Below are positions 1 through 8,584 of a stretch of DNA of 64,000 nucleotides, piece after piece. Every line of letters begins with the position of its first letter. Position 1 is the first letter of the stretch. The notes below the pieces were generated by a model. That model ran no database searches. It was not told the DNA's origin and was given only the letters and a program-made list of their open reading frames with translations. Origin of the DNA: Candidatus Laterigemmans baculatus (GTDB lineage Bacteria; Planctomycetota; Planctomycetia; Pirellulales; Pirellulaceae). The position numbers were made by a program, and so were the translations under genes. Location of the stretch: the NCBI RefSeq assembly GCF_010367455.1, contig NZ_WRPR01000012.1:48981-112980 (forward strand), given 5' to 3'.

Positions 1-550
1 GCTTCCCCACCGTCACGCGATGCAGTTCCACTTCGAACGCCCGTTCGAATAGGTCGGCCGCATGCCCGGCGGCCGTGGCGCTGGAGCCGCCGAAGTAGAG
101 CATTTGGTGGCGGGCATCCCAGAGCACTGGAGACTGCTGCATGCGGAGGTACTTGCCCGTCTTGGCTTCGTCTTCGCAGCGTTGCTCGACTGCGTCCTTC
201 GCTTCCTGACGCTGGGCCTTGGTCGGTCGCCGATCGGGATTCTCCCTCATGATCGCCGCCAATTCCATCTGCAGCCAAGCCTTGCGGATGGGCGAAGGAA
301 TCTGATTGGTATCGATCCGCACGGCGCAGTGCAGTGCGTCGTTGATGACGTTCTTTTCCAGGTCGAACGCATGGTCGAAGAGGTGGCCGCCAGCGAGAAA
401 TCCGACGTGGATGTTCTCGGTCGAGGAGGTCTGGAACTGGCCACTCCGGTACTGTTCGAGCACCTCAAGGTGCTCGGGCCCAAAGGTGTCGGCTTCGCTA
501 CCGGCGACGCGAAATCTCTCGAACGCGATGCTTCCGCTGAGGAATGCCAT
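1..550 (-). CDS. RdgC-like recombination-associated protein (C-terminus beyond window)
   Basis: The reading frame is open from an ATG at 548-550 leftwards to the window edge, giving 183 residues that start MAFLSGSIAFERFRV. The central part has a basic stretch with RRPTKAQRQEAKDAVEQR. It is followed by a short beta-rich unit (SPVLWDARHQMLYFGG), then an acidic helix with ATAAGHAADLFERAF. This order (charged linker, W/D beta hairpin, helix pairing with a KKAE/LF-type segment) resembles RdgC, a ring-shaped DNA-binding protein that modulates RecA. RdgC is normally about 300 residues, so roughly 120 are missing. Family placement is from memory of sequence style. An uncharacterised planctomycete family is the alternative. 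Confidence 0.5.
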   Translation of the reverse strand, partial: MAFLSGSIAFERFRVAGSEADTFGPEHLEVLEQYRSGQFQTSSTENIHVGFLAGGHLFDHAFDLEKNVINDALHCAVRIDTNQIPSPIRKAWLQMELAAIMRENPDRRPTKAQRQEAKDAVEQRCEDEAKTGKYLRMQQSPVLWDARHQMLYFGGSSATAAGHAADLFERAFEVELHRVTVGK

Positions 551-1444
551 GCGGGCTCCTGAACTGCAAATTCGTGGGGGGCAGGGGAAATCGACGGTCC
601 AGTCGATCGCTGCGAGGACCTTGGCTACGGGGACCTTATCGGCTCAACGACCACGGGTCTCTCTTCCGTCCTCCGGGGCACCGCACGCTTTGCCGGACTC
701 CTCCAGCCGTTTCGACCGCGTCCGGCGATTCGTCGGGAAAAAAAATGGTGCTCGAGACCGCGAGTCTGATACGTCGTGGGCCAGCCTCTTGGGGTCTTGA
801 AATGGCGGCCAAAGAGCGTGAACGGAGACGCCGTTATGGAGGGTGGGGAGACCGCGGACCGCACGAGCCTAAGGTTGGCAAGGGCGAAGCTAACGTCCCC
901 AGCAGCGGGGCTTGCTCCGCCGTTAAGGTGAACTTGTAGGAATTGCTGTGCTCAGCGAATGCAATCGGGAGCGGGAAAATAAGGAACGCCGCACGTCCCT
1001 GGGATGGGAGGCGTGTGGCGTGCGAGTCTCGCCCGCTCAGTTTCACACCTCGCATCGCGAAAGGAATATTTCTGTTGTAAATCCCTGATTTTGCTTTCCT
1101 GGGGCCCCCATTGTCGGTATGATCCGGCTGTTCCCCGAAGTCGCCCGTCTCGAGGTTTCGAGTCATGAAAAGCGTCTCTTGCGTCTCTGGCTTTGGGGAG
1201 AATCACCATCGACGCCGTCCCTCGAGGCTGTCTTCCCACGGCGCACTTTGGTGCCATTGGGTCGTCATCTGCCAGTGGCTCTTGCGGCGAGCCCTGAGGC
1301 TTCTTCCTCCCGCTGGGCCTTTCGGCGAAGCCGCTCTTTCCGAGTTGCGTGAGCATCGCTCCACGCGCATCGGCGGCCGTGGATTCGCCGAATCCACCAT
1401 ACGCCACGTTTTTTATCAGTCTTTCCAGCCTTGGAGACAAAGTT
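551..1444. other. Long gene-free stretch upstream of the DUF1559 gene
   Basis: Nearly 900 bases lie between the divergent RdgC-like gene and the DUF1559 gene. Open frames on both strands have Arg/Pro/Ser-rich translations with no recognisable motif, and several overlap one another in different frames. None has a convincing ribosome site, so I call none coding. No strong inverted repeat or tRNA-like fold was seen. The last 20 bases carry the GGAG ribosome site of the next gene. Confidence 0.5.
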
Positions 1445-2458
1445 ATGATCTATGCCAGGAGGCGAGGGTTCACGCTTGTTGAACTCCTCGTGGTGATCGC
1501 GATCATTGGAGTTCTTGTCGGACTACTACTACCAGCAGTGCAAGCGGCCCGCGAAGCGGCGCGTCGCATGAGTTGCCAAAACAATCTGAAGCAGCTCGCG
1601 CTGGCGCTTCATAACCACGAGTCGACGTTCAAGAAATATCCGCCAGCCGGCAAGGGGTACGCAATGTGCCCCGCCGGTGCGAACGCGGATACGGAAATCT
1701 ATAATTCGAACGGGCTCGTCAATCTGCTGAATTACATTGAGCAGCAGAATATCTACGATCAATTCGTGATCGAAGAAGCCCATGCGATCTTGGGTTCCGC
1801 CGCTTCCCGGAATACGACCGGAACGATTGTGGGAGATCCGATTGCCAACGGAAATGCTGCGCTCTCATCGACGGTGATCAGTACCTTTCTCTGTCCCTCC
1901 GACAGCAATGCTTATAGCGGCTGGCTCGTCGGTGCTCACTATGGGCCCGATGCGGGAACCGCGGGATTGGCTGGGGCTGGCACGAATTATGACTTCATCA
2001 CCAGCGATTCTGACTTCAGCATCTGCAACAACTGGAGGACCGCGGGCGTGGCCCGGCGGATGTTTGGTGAGAACAGCACCACCGATCCTGGTGATGTGAC
2101 GGATGGTCTGAGCAACACCTTTGCCTTAGGCGAGACCACTCTCCGTCACGTCAACGGTCGCGGCAACGCTTGGGCTTATCGCGGGTGGGTGATGATTGGG
2201 ATCGATCCCGGAACGAGCAACCCGGGGATCAACCTCTGGCATTTGCCGGCGGTCCATCCGACCTGGCAGAGCCCTCCCTACAAACCGGTCCGCGGACACA
2301 CCCGCACTTGGTGGGCTGCGGCAGCCAGTCTCCACCCGGGCGGTTGTGGTTTCGCGATGGGGGACGGCTCGGTCACCTTCGTCGCCGAGACCGTCGACTC
2401 GGTGTTGCTCGAGCGGCTCTGTCGCATGGGTGACGGGGAGGTCGCTTCGCTGCCCTGA
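1445..2458 (+). CDS. DUF1559 pilin-like secreted protein
   Basis: A 337-residue protein of the planctomycete-expanded DUF1559 family (SBP_bac_10). The N-terminus reads MIYARRRGFTLVELLVV, a type IV prepilin/pseudopilin cleavage motif followed by a hydrophobic helix, so it is probably processed by prepilin peptidase and kept at the cell envelope. The family hallmark PAVQAAREAARRMSCQNNLKQ follows at about residues 29-50. Near the C-terminus is the usual HPGGCGFAMGDGSV motif. The open frame extends 32 codons upstream, but the ATG at 1445 has GGAG eight bases before it and starts right at the pilin motif. A small lipoprotein gene follows 91 bases downstream, a common pairing. The function of the family is unknown. 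Confidence 0.93.
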   Translation: MIYARRRGFTLVELLVVIAIIGVLVGLLLPAVQAAREAARRMSCQNNLKQLALALHNHESTFKKYPPAGKGYAMCPAGANADTEIYNSNGLVNLLNYIEQQNIYDQFVIEEAHAILGSAASRNTTGTIVGDPIANGNAALSSTVISTFLCPSDSNAYSGWLVGAHYGPDAGTAGLAGAGTNYDFITSDSDFSICNNWRTAGVARRMFGENSTTDPGDVTDGLSNTFALGETTLRHVNGRGNAWAYRGWVMIGIDPGTSNPGINLWHLPAVHPTWQSPPYKPVRGHTRTWWAAAASLHPGGCGFAMGDGSVTFVAETVDSVLLERLCRMGDGEVASLP

Positions 2459-2549
2459 TCCGCAGACGCCGAAAATCGTGGGGCGGCGGCGCGTCGCTCC
2501 GTTGTCTTCCGGGCCAAGGGAATTCGATCCCCATGGAGAATGAACGAAG

Positions 2550-3047
2550 ATGAAGTCCAAATGCCGCTTGCATTTATTGCTCCTGCCGCTGCTCGCCGTA
2601 ACCGTGGCCCTCACTGGTTGCGGCCCCTCCGGTCCAAACTATGTTCCCGTAAAAGGTGTGGTCACGATTGACGGGAAGCCGCTCGGGCTGAAGACCGTAT
2701 TTTTTGCTCCCGAGCCCGGCACGCCCGGGATGGGGGCCGGGGCTAGCACGGATGAGAATGGTGCTTTTGAGCTCCTGGCGGTCGCCGCCGGAGCCACCGA
2801 GGATGTGTATGGCGCCTTGCCCGGATCGTACGTCGTCACCGTGAACGAGCCGATGTTCCCGCTCGGAGAGGAAATCGCCGTACAGGGGGAGGGAGATGAA
2901 CCCGAAGTCGCGCTCGGCATTCCGGCGCCCGTCCGCGGGGGGCCCAAAACCATTCCGGCAATCTACACCTCGCCCGAGATGACTCCGCTGAAGATCCAGA
3001 TTCCAGAAGGGGGTGGAGATTTCAAGCTGGAGTTGGTGTCGCAGTAA
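2550..3047 (+). CDS. Small lipoprotein with transthyretin/carboxypeptidase-regulatory-like fold
   Basis: A 165-residue lipoprotein. Residues 1-23 are a signal peptide and the lipobox LTGC gives a lipidated Cys24. The rest (VKGVVTIDGKPLGLKTVFFAP, then DENGAFEL, YVVTV) has the beta-sandwich pattern of carboxypeptidase-regulatory or transthyretin-like domains. These are often encoded just after DUF1559 genes in planctomycetes. It probably forms part of the same envelope unit as the upstream gene. The start is the only ATG before the signal peptide. A strong terminator follows at 3089-3133, closing this two-gene unit. Confidence 0.85.
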   Translation: MKSKCRLHLLLLPLLAVTVALTGCGPSGPNYVPVKGVVTIDGKPLGLKTVFFAPEPGTPGMGAGASTDENGAFELLAVAAGATEDVYGALPGSYVVTVNEPMFPLGEEIAVQGEGDEPEVALGIPAPVRGGPKTIPAIYTSPEMTPLKIQIPEGGGDFKLELVSQ

Positions 3048-3088
3048 ATCGACCCGCGATCGATCCCCGGTATCGAGTCGAATTCGCG

Positions 3089-3133
3089 CGGCGTGTCGGC
3101 GAGGCGTTCCACCTCGCAGGCACGCCGTTTTTT
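3089..3133 (+). terminator. Intrinsic terminator after the lipoprotein gene
   Basis: A 16-base stem (3089-3104 pairing with 3112-3127, two mismatches) with a 7-base loop is followed at once by six T residues (3128-3133). It begins 42 bases after the lipoprotein stop codon and points in the same direction, so it probably ends the DUF1559-lipoprotein transcript. Confidence 0.75.
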
Positions 3134-3143
3134 ATGGGACTTC

Positions 3144-3212
3144 CCGTACGTCAGCCTTTCCAGGCTGACTTTTCGGGATGCAGCATGTCAGGCTGGAAAG
3201 GCTGACGTACGG
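3144..3212. repeat. Palindromic intergenic repeat (CGTACGTCAGCCTTTCCAG type)
   Basis: Two 26-base arms, 3144-3169 and 3187-3212, are inverted copies of each other with one mismatch, around a 17-base spacer. The core is CGTACGTCAGCCTTTCCAG. I recall similar sequences scattered in Rhodopirellula-type genomes. The right arm lies over the end of the decayed aldo/keto reductase frame, suggesting the repeat landed in a dying gene. There is only one copy in this window. Confidence 0.8.
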
Positions 3213-3523
3213 TCGGGCCAAGCCTCGCTCGGGGCCGAGGAGATGCCGGAGTGGCCCACGCCCAGCTCCTGCAGGCTCAATCCCATTGGGGCGAGTCGTT
3301 CGGTGTAGGTCCGAGCATAATCCTGGTACATTTTGGTCTGGTCGCAAAGGTTGACCGACGTTTCGGTCACAGCGATGTCGACCCGATTGACGCCCGCGTC
3401 GAGCAAGAAGTGGAGCCGTTTAGAGATGGCGTCGATATCGGTATTGAGGAATCCGATCGGCGCACTGCCGAAGCCGATTACCGAGACCTGCAACCCCGTG
3501 TTGCCGAATGGTCAAGGTTCCAT
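3188..3523 (-). pseudogene. Decayed aldo/keto reductase, N-terminal remnant
   Basis: Reading the minus strand from an ATG at 3521-3523 gives MEP, then a TGA stop (3512-3514), then PFGNTGLQVSVIGFGSAPIG in the same frame. This is the typical start of an aldo/keto reductase (first strand and TIM-barrel entry) with one codon changed to a stop. The frame continues through LLDAGVNRVDIAV, the usual 'GVN-DTA' segment. It then loses family resemblance and ends after about 110 residues, where roughly 300 are expected. The 3' part is missing and overlapped by a palindromic repeat. The broken start plus deletion makes a functional product unlikely. Confidence 0.75.
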
Positions 3524-3547
3524 AACGTCTGAAACCCAAAAGGATTG

Positions 3548-4357
3548 ATGTCTAGAATCGTTAATGCGAATGAATGGCGGATCGTCGGAATGTCCCGCAG
3601 CGGCAATCACGCGGTGATCAATTGGTTGCTGGCGCACCTTGAGGGCCAGTTTTGCTTTCTCAACTGCGTCGAGCCCAAACAGAATCCGTACCAATCGTCA
3701 CGCCCGATGGGCTCCGGATTGTCGTATGAGACCAATATTCCGCAGTTGAATCTGCAGGCGGAGAGACTGGGAGAGTTTTCCCGGAAGGACTATCTCCTGT
3801 ACAGCTATGAGGATTGCTTCCTCGGCCTGCTCCGCAAGGCGGCGGTAGAATTTCGGCACGATGAATGGTTGGGGGCCTCGGCCGAGCGGCAGGACCTGCT
3901 GATCCTGCGAGATCCGTTTAACCTTTTCGCCAGCCGGGTGCATTTTGGATTGAACCACATCCCGCACGCTCGAGCCATGAAAATCTGGAAGCAGCACGCG
4001 CGGGAGGCCCTGGGCATCCGACGATTTCTCCCCTCGTCTCGGCGGGTGATCCTATTTAACTCGTGGGTAACCTGCTCGGACTATCGTCGCCAAATCGCCG
4101 AACAACTCGGGCTGCGGTTCACCGACGCCGCAATCAACGACGTCGCGGATACGGCAGGAGGAAGTTCCTTCGATGGGTTGAAACACCACGGCAATGCCTC
4201 CCACATGCGCGTCCTTGACCGGTGGCAAGAGTTCGCGGAGGACGATGGTTACTGGCAGCTGTTCGATGACGAACTGATCGAGCTTTCGACGGAGTTGTTT
4301 GGTCCGCCGCCAACCCGTGCGCAGTCCGTCGAGCGGCCGTTGTCGGAGGTGCTCTAA
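3548..4357 (+). CDS. Sulfotransferase-like protein
   Basis: A 269-residue soluble protein. Near the N-terminus GMSRSGNHAVINWLL (residues 14-28) has the form of the PAPS-binding 5'-phosphosulfate loop of sulfotransferases. LLILRDPFNLFASR, near residue 120, matches the 3'-phosphate-binding 'RDPxxxxxS' motif. Such enzymes move sulfate from PAPS to an acceptor. The acceptor here cannot be read from sequence; glycans are common in planctomycetes. I chose the ATG at 3548 over the TTG one codon upstream. The gene stands alone. Its stop lies just before a repeat element inserted at CTAG (4362-4365). Confidence 0.65.
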   Translation: MSRIVNANEWRIVGMSRSGNHAVINWLLAHLEGQFCFLNCVEPKQNPYQSSRPMGSGLSYETNIPQLNLQAERLGEFSRKDYLLYSYEDCFLGLLRKAAVEFRHDEWLGASAERQDLLILRDPFNLFASRVHFGLNHIPHARAMKIWKQHAREALGIRRFLPSSRRVILFNSWVTCSDYRRQIAEQLGLRFTDAAINDVADTAGGSSFDGLKHHGNASHMRVLDRWQEFAEDDGYWQLFDDELIELSTELFGPPPTRAQSVERPLSEVL

Positions 4358-4365
4358 CACGCTAG

Positions 4366-4593
4366 GCCCTGTCAGAAAACCCGGCGATTTCACTCTGTTG
4401 AGCCGTAGGCGCTAGCCTCGGGCCTCGCAGCCCCGGAATTTCCGTGCAGCACCCGCGGCTAGCGCCGTCGGCTCAGAAAACCCGGCGATTTCACTCTGTT
4501 GAGCCGTAGGCGCTAGCCTCGGGCCTCGCAGCCCCGGAATTTCCGTGCAGCACCCGCGGCTAGCGCCGTCGGCTCAGGGTTGTCTGACAGGGC
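4366..4593. mobile_element. MITE-like element with CTAG target duplication and two 101-bp tandem units
   Basis: The left end reads GCCCTGTCAGAAAACCC and the right end is its inverted copy with one mismatch. CTAG stands directly outside both ends (4362-4365 and 4594-4597), as expected for a 4-base target duplication. The inside is two tandem copies of a 101-base unit (starting 4372 and 4473) containing GAGCCGTAGGCGCTAGCCTC and its near-inverse. No transposase is encoded, so it is non-autonomous. The right-hand CTAG supplies the TAG stop codon of the amidohydrolase gene on the minus strand. Related ends occur at 10214, 17913, 41664/41760 and 59137/59314. Confidence 0.75.
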
Positions 4594-5598
4594 CTAGGCG
4601 AAAAACACCTTCTCGGCGGTGTTTCGCAGTAGCGCCTGCTTGTCTCCGCTGGAGAGGAAGTCGGCGTGATCCCGGATCAGCGCGATCGAGGCGGCGTAGG
4701 TATGCTCGCCTTGGACTTGGTAGGGGCAGTCGCTGGCCCACATCAGGCGGTCCGGGCCGAACGTGTCGGCCAAGCGGCGGATCATCGGCAGCAGATCGAC
4801 GTAGGGGGGCTCCTTTTTGCCGAGCGCGTAGAAGGCGGAGGTCTTCACGTGCGCGTCCGGGAAGCGAGCTAAACGACAAAGTGCACTAAGCTGATCGGGA
4901 TCGATCTCGCCGGTCATTCCGATTCGGGCAAAGTGATCGACAACCACCGTCGTGCCGGGGAATTTCGCACACATCGCGTCGACGTGCGGCAGGTCGCTGG
5001 GATTGATCAGCGGGCAGACCGCCACCCCATTCTCTCGGGCCGTCTTCCAGAGCGTGGCCATACCCTCGTCTCGGATCCATTCGGCCGCTTCGCCTGGTTT
5101 GGGATGAATGCGCAGCCCCCGGACTCCCTTGGACGCCAGCGTTTTGATCTTCGCCGCCACGTCGGCAGCCTTGCTATCGACGATCCCAACACCGGAGAAA
5201 GTGCCGGGGTGGGCAGCCATCGTGTCCAACATGTAATTGTTGTCGAACTCATAAAAGCTCATCTGGATCAGCACGATCCGGTCGACCCCCTGCGGTTTGC
5301 AGTGGGCAAACAATTGCTCCGGCGTAAAGCTCGGAGGCTGCATGTCGCTGACCTTGAAATTCGATGAGATCGGATAACGGTCGGTGTCCGGCGTCCAAAC
5401 ATGCACGTGGGCGTCAATCCAGCCGGGGGACCCTGCCTCTTCGGCGGCCGGCAATGCTCGAGCCGAGGCGGCGGGAAGGGCGAGCGCGGTCGCCCCAGCC
5501 AGGGCGAGCGATTGAAACTCTCGCCGCGAGAGGCGATGGGCCGTGGGAGCTGGCATGGAAGTCGAGTTTGCCGCAGCAGGTTTTGCATTCAGGGACAT
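4594..5598 (-). CDS. Tat-exported amidohydrolase (metal-dependent TIM-barrel hydrolase)
   Basis: A 334-residue enzyme of the amidohydrolase-2 family. A twin-arginine motif (SRREFQSLAL, about residue 25) and an Ala-rich hydrophobic stretch predict Tat export to the periplasm. The mature part starts WIDAHVHVW with the metal-binding HxH. Later features are GLRIHP, VVDHFAR with the conserved His, and WASDCPY near the end with the catalytic Asp. The substrate is unknown. The ATG at 5598 follows GGAGG by eight bases; an in-phase GTG one codon upstream is possible. It lies 32 bases after the M20 peptidase gene, so they are probably co-transcribed. Its stop codon is formed by the CTAG flank of a repeat element. 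Confidence 0.85.
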   Translation of the reverse strand: MSLNAKPAAANSTSMPAPTAHRLSRREFQSLALAGATALALPAASARALPAAEEAGSPGWIDAHVHVWTPDTDRYPISSNFKVSDMQPPSFTPEQLFAHCKPQGVDRIVLIQMSFYEFDNNYMLDTMAAHPGTFSGVGIVDSKAADVAAKIKTLASKGVRGLRIHPKPGEAAEWIRDEGMATLWKTARENGVAVCPLINPSDLPHVDAMCAKFPGTTVVVDHFARIGMTGEIDPDQLSALCRLARFPDAHVKTSAFYALGKKEPPYVDLLPMIRRLADTFGPDRLMWASDCPYQVQGEHTYAASIALIRDHADFLSSGDKQALLRNTAEKVFFA

Positions 5599-5630
5599 CA
5601 CGAACCTCCGAAGGACAGGGCGTGGGAGAT

Positions 5631-6782
5631 TTAATTGAACTCGAGCATGAAACGACGGTAGACCGCGGCCGCCTTTTGGACTTGGTCGCAGTCGATGTAT
5701 TCGACCGCGGCGTGCGCCTGATCGATGCTGCCCGGTCCAAAGATGATACTCGGAATTCCGATCGCTCCGAACTTGCTGGCGTCGCTACAGAAGGGGACGC
5801 CGATCAGCGTGGGATCGAGTTGCATCTCCTCAAGGATCCGAGCGATCTGCCGCGCTGCTTGGGAATCGGGGCGGGTCTCCAGGGGGACGTCCGTCAGCAT
5901 CGGTGGATGCATCACGGCCTCCATCCCCGGGTGCTGGGCGACCACCGAATCGACCAGGCGTTGGTAATGGTTCAGCACCGACTCGCACGTCTCGCCCGGG
6001 AGCATCCGTCGGTCGATTTCGATCACGCACCGATCTGGGACAAAATTGATCTGCACGCCGCCGCGGACCACGCCGACGTTGCAAGTCGCTGGACCGAGGA
6101 GCGGATGGGGCTGCTCGCTGAGCCGGAGCGTGTCCTGCTCGAGAGCGACGATCAGATGCGCCATGTGCTCGATCGCATTGACCCCCAGGTGCGGTTTCGC
6201 CGAATGGGCCGAGCGGCCCCGCGATTCGATCTGCCAGCGGACGAGCCCTTTGCTGGCGACGACCGGTTGCAAGAGCGTCGGCTCGGCAATCACGGCCGCA
6301 TCGGCCGACAACTCTTTGCAAAGGGCGACAACCCCGCGGTAGGAGTACTCTTCGTCGATCGTCGCGGCAAACCAGACGTCGCAGGGAGGCGTCAGAGCGT
6401 CGGCGTGGAGCGAGGCGAGCGCGTGCATCATCGCGGCCATGCCGCCTTTGGTATCGCAGGCTCCCCGGCCGTACATCCGCCCGTCGCGGATCTCCGGTGT
6501 CCAAGGAGGAATCGTCATCCCGCTGACCGAAACCGTATCCATGTGAGCTTCGAAGACGATCCGCCGCTGCGAATCGCGGCCGGGAACTCGGGCGATCACG
6601 TTGGGCCGATCCGGAAACACGCTCTGCCGCCAAGTCTCGATACCCCGCGAGGCGAAGTAGGACTCGATGTAGTCGGCCATCTCCGCCTCGGGAACGCCTC
6701 CCTCGTAGTTCGGATTGACGCTGTTGATCCGAACCAAATCCGCGAGCGTTTCGAGGACTTCTTGCGTGAGTGTTTCGAGCAT
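5631..6782 (-). CDS. M20-family metallopeptidase/deacylase (ArgE/DapE-like)
   Basis: A 383-residue cytoplasmic zinc hydrolase of the M20 clan. Metal and catalytic motifs are in order: EAHMDTV (His80, Asp82), ACDTKGG (Asp110 bridging), TIDEEYSYRG (catalytic Glu144, metal Glu145) and IAEPT. The C-terminal PFCSDASKFG and FGPGSIDQAHAAVEYI carry the last ligand region. An inserted dimerisation domain (about 180-290) includes GRSAHSAKPHLGVNAI. It removes acyl groups from, or cleaves, small N-acylated amino acids or dipeptides; ArgE, DapE or carboxypeptidase G2 roles cannot be told apart here. It is the first gene of a two-gene unit with the amidohydrolase. Confidence 0.9.
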   Translation of the reverse strand: MLETLTQEVLETLADLVRINSVNPNYEGGVPEAEMADYIESYFASRGIETWRQSVFPDRPNVIARVPGRDSQRRIVFEAHMDTVSVSGMTIPPWTPEIRDGRMYGRGACDTKGGMAAMMHALASLHADALTPPCDVWFAATIDEEYSYRGVVALCKELSADAAVIAEPTLLQPVVASKGLVRWQIESRGRSAHSAKPHLGVNAIEHMAHLIVALEQDTLRLSEQPHPLLGPATCNVGVVRGGVQINFVPDRCVIEIDRRMLPGETCESVLNHYQRLVDSVVAQHPGMEAVMHPPMLTDVPLETRPDSQAARQIARILEEMQLDPTLIGVPFCSDASKFGAIGIPSIIFGPGSIDQAHAAVEYIDCDQVQKAAAVYRRFMLEFN

Positions 6783-6840
6783 GGGGGCCTCGGTCGTGCG
6801 CGGTGTATTGGTTTAACCCGGGAGCCGCGGGGCTTCATCT

Positions 6841-6913
6841 CATCAGCCGCCGGGCGCTAGCCCCCGGTTCCCGAAAACGCGGTGGGAACCGGACGCTAGC
6901 GCGTGGCGGCTAA
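6841..6913. repeat. Palindromic repeat of the CAGCCGCCnnGCGCTAGC family
   Basis: Two imperfect inverted arms of about 30 bases (6841-6872 and 6883-6913) with cores TCAGCCGCCGGGCGCTAGC and GACGCTAGCGCGTGGCGGCT. They surround the loop CCGAAAACGCGGT. The same family is complete at 24140-24213, partial at 10041-10087, and interrupted by another element at 59077-59135. It lies between divergently read genes and could form a stable hairpin in RNA. Confidence 0.75.
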
Positions 6914-7063
6914 ACCGCTCCTTCATCCGCTTGCGGTTGATCGCTCGGCCATGATAACGCCGGCGGGAAGTCCGCGGGGGGAGCTGCGGGTGTCTATAAT
7001 CGGCAGCGACTTTAATCGGCAGCATTTTTCGCTGGCCATTTCCTCGATACGCGGAGAACCTCG

Positions 7064-8509
7064 ATGCGACTGTGGCAGCCTTTCCCGTGGATCGCCAGCG
7101 TTTTTATTGCCATCGCTTCCTGGGCCACGCCCGCTTTGGTTCAGGCCCAGCAGACGCCGCCGCCATCGCTGTTCATCGAAGGCTATTCGGATCAGCTCAG
7201 CTACGCCCCTGGGGATGAAGTGGCGCTGCACGTCTCGACGACGGCGGCAAAGTACTCGATCACGGTCGATCGGATCGGTGGAACCGACCAACGTGTGTTG
7301 GAGAAGTCGGAGATTGCCGGTAGCGCGCATCCGATTCCCGACAACGCCTCTTCGCACGGTTGCGGATGGCCCGCGGGATTTCGTTTCCAGATCCCTGCGG
7401 ATTGGCAAAGCGGTTATTACCAGGTGACGCTGAAGGCGGAAGATGGTGGTGGGCCGTTTGTCGCCCGCAATCGGCGGACGGCCGAGGGGAGTTTGTTCTT
7501 CGTCGTGCGGGCGGCAAACCCCGGAAGAAACTCGAAGATCCTGCTGCAGCTTTCGACGAATACTTATAACGCTTACACCAACTGGGGCGGACACAGCCTC
7601 TACGCCTACCACGGCCGCAACGGGTTGCAAGGGAATCGAGTATCGTTCAATCGACCCCTCAGTAGCCAATTTTATAACTGGGAAGCCGCTTTTGTTCGCT
7701 GGGCTGAGAAGAATGGGTACGCGCTCGACTACGCCGTGAACAGCGATCTCGAGTTTCGGCCCGAATTGCTACAGCATTATCGGCTCGTGCTCAGCGTGGG
7801 GCATGATGAGTACTGGTCCAAGCCGATGCGGGATCACTTGGAACAGTTTATTGGGGGCGGCGGAAACGTTGCCTTCTTCAGTGGCAATACTTGTTGCTGG
7901 CAAGTGCGGAGCGAGGAGGAGGGACGGGCGCTGGTGTGTTATAAGCAGTCGTATAATGTCGACCCAATCTACCGCGAAGCAGACCAGTCAACCCTCAGCA
8001 CGCTCTGGAGCCATCATCTGCTCGAGCGGCCCGAAAACCAGTTGACCGGAGTGGGGTTCTTGTGGGGAGGATACCACCGCAGCCACGGCCAGTTCATGGA
8101 TGGGCCTGCGTCCTACGAGGTTCATCGCCCCGAGCACTGGGTGTTCGAGGGAACGAATCTGAAACTCGAGGATCGCTTCGGCGGTGAGGACTCGATCGTG
8201 GGTTATGAATGCGACGGTTGCGAGTTCGAACTCCGGGATGGATTGCCAGTTCCCACCGGGCGCGATGGGACCCCCGACTCCTTTGAGATCCTCGGCACCT
8301 GCCCGGCACGCTGGGCTCCGGGGGACAGCGTGTGGTACGAGCGATTTCCCAAGGATCGCGTCGGTGCGGCCGTGATGGGGCTCTACACGCGCGGCGGTAC
8401 GGTTTTTACCTGTGGGTCGACCGACTGGGCCCACGGGCTCCGCGGCGAAGATCCGGTGGTCGAGCAGATCACTAAGAACGTGCTCGATCGGCTCGCTGGG
8501 GCGGGTTAG
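7064..8509 (+). CDS. Secreted N,N-dimethylformamidase large-subunit-like protein
   Basis: A 481-residue protein with a Sec signal peptide (MRLWQPFPWIASVFIAIA, cleaved near AQA at about residue 28). An N-terminal beta-sandwich follows (YSDQLSYAPGDEVALHVST). The larger C-terminal domain has STNTYNAYTNWGGHSLY, LSVGHDEYWSKPMRD and FFSGNTCCW, the pattern of the catalytic domain of N,N-dimethylformamidase beta subunits, which fold like class I glutamine amidotransferases. Planctomycetes carry several exported relatives whose substrates are unknown, so formamide hydrolysis is only a family-based guess. It precedes a Gfo/Idh gene by 75 bases in the same direction. Confidence 0.78.
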   Translation: MRLWQPFPWIASVFIAIASWATPALVQAQQTPPPSLFIEGYSDQLSYAPGDEVALHVSTTAAKYSITVDRIGGTDQRVLEKSEIAGSAHPIPDNASSHGCGWPAGFRFQIPADWQSGYYQVTLKAEDGGGPFVARNRRTAEGSLFFVVRAANPGRNSKILLQLSTNTYNAYTNWGGHSLYAYHGRNGLQGNRVSFNRPLSSQFYNWEAAFVRWAEKNGYALDYAVNSDLEFRPELLQHYRLVLSVGHDEYWSKPMRDHLEQFIGGGGNVAFFSGNTCCWQVRSEEEGRALVCYKQSYNVDPIYREADQSTLSTLWSHHLLERPENQLTGVGFLWGGYHRSHGQFMDGPASYEVHRPEHWVFEGTNLKLEDRFGGEDSIVGYECDGCEFELRDGLPVPTGRDGTPDSFEILGTCPARWAPGDSVWYERFPKDRVGAAVMGLYTRGGTVFTCGSTDWAHGLRGEDPVVEQITKNVLDRLAGAG

Positions 8510-8584
8510 AATCGTTCGGCCGCTCCGAACCGCGGCGCCCCGTTTCGTGTGAATGATTCCGATACCCCCGTCTTCGAGGATTTT

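Noticed and set aside
952..1440. 162-residue minus-strand frame in the first gene-free stretch
   Set aside because: It overlaps other equally long frames, has a biased Arg/Pro/Ser composition, and has no motif or start signal.
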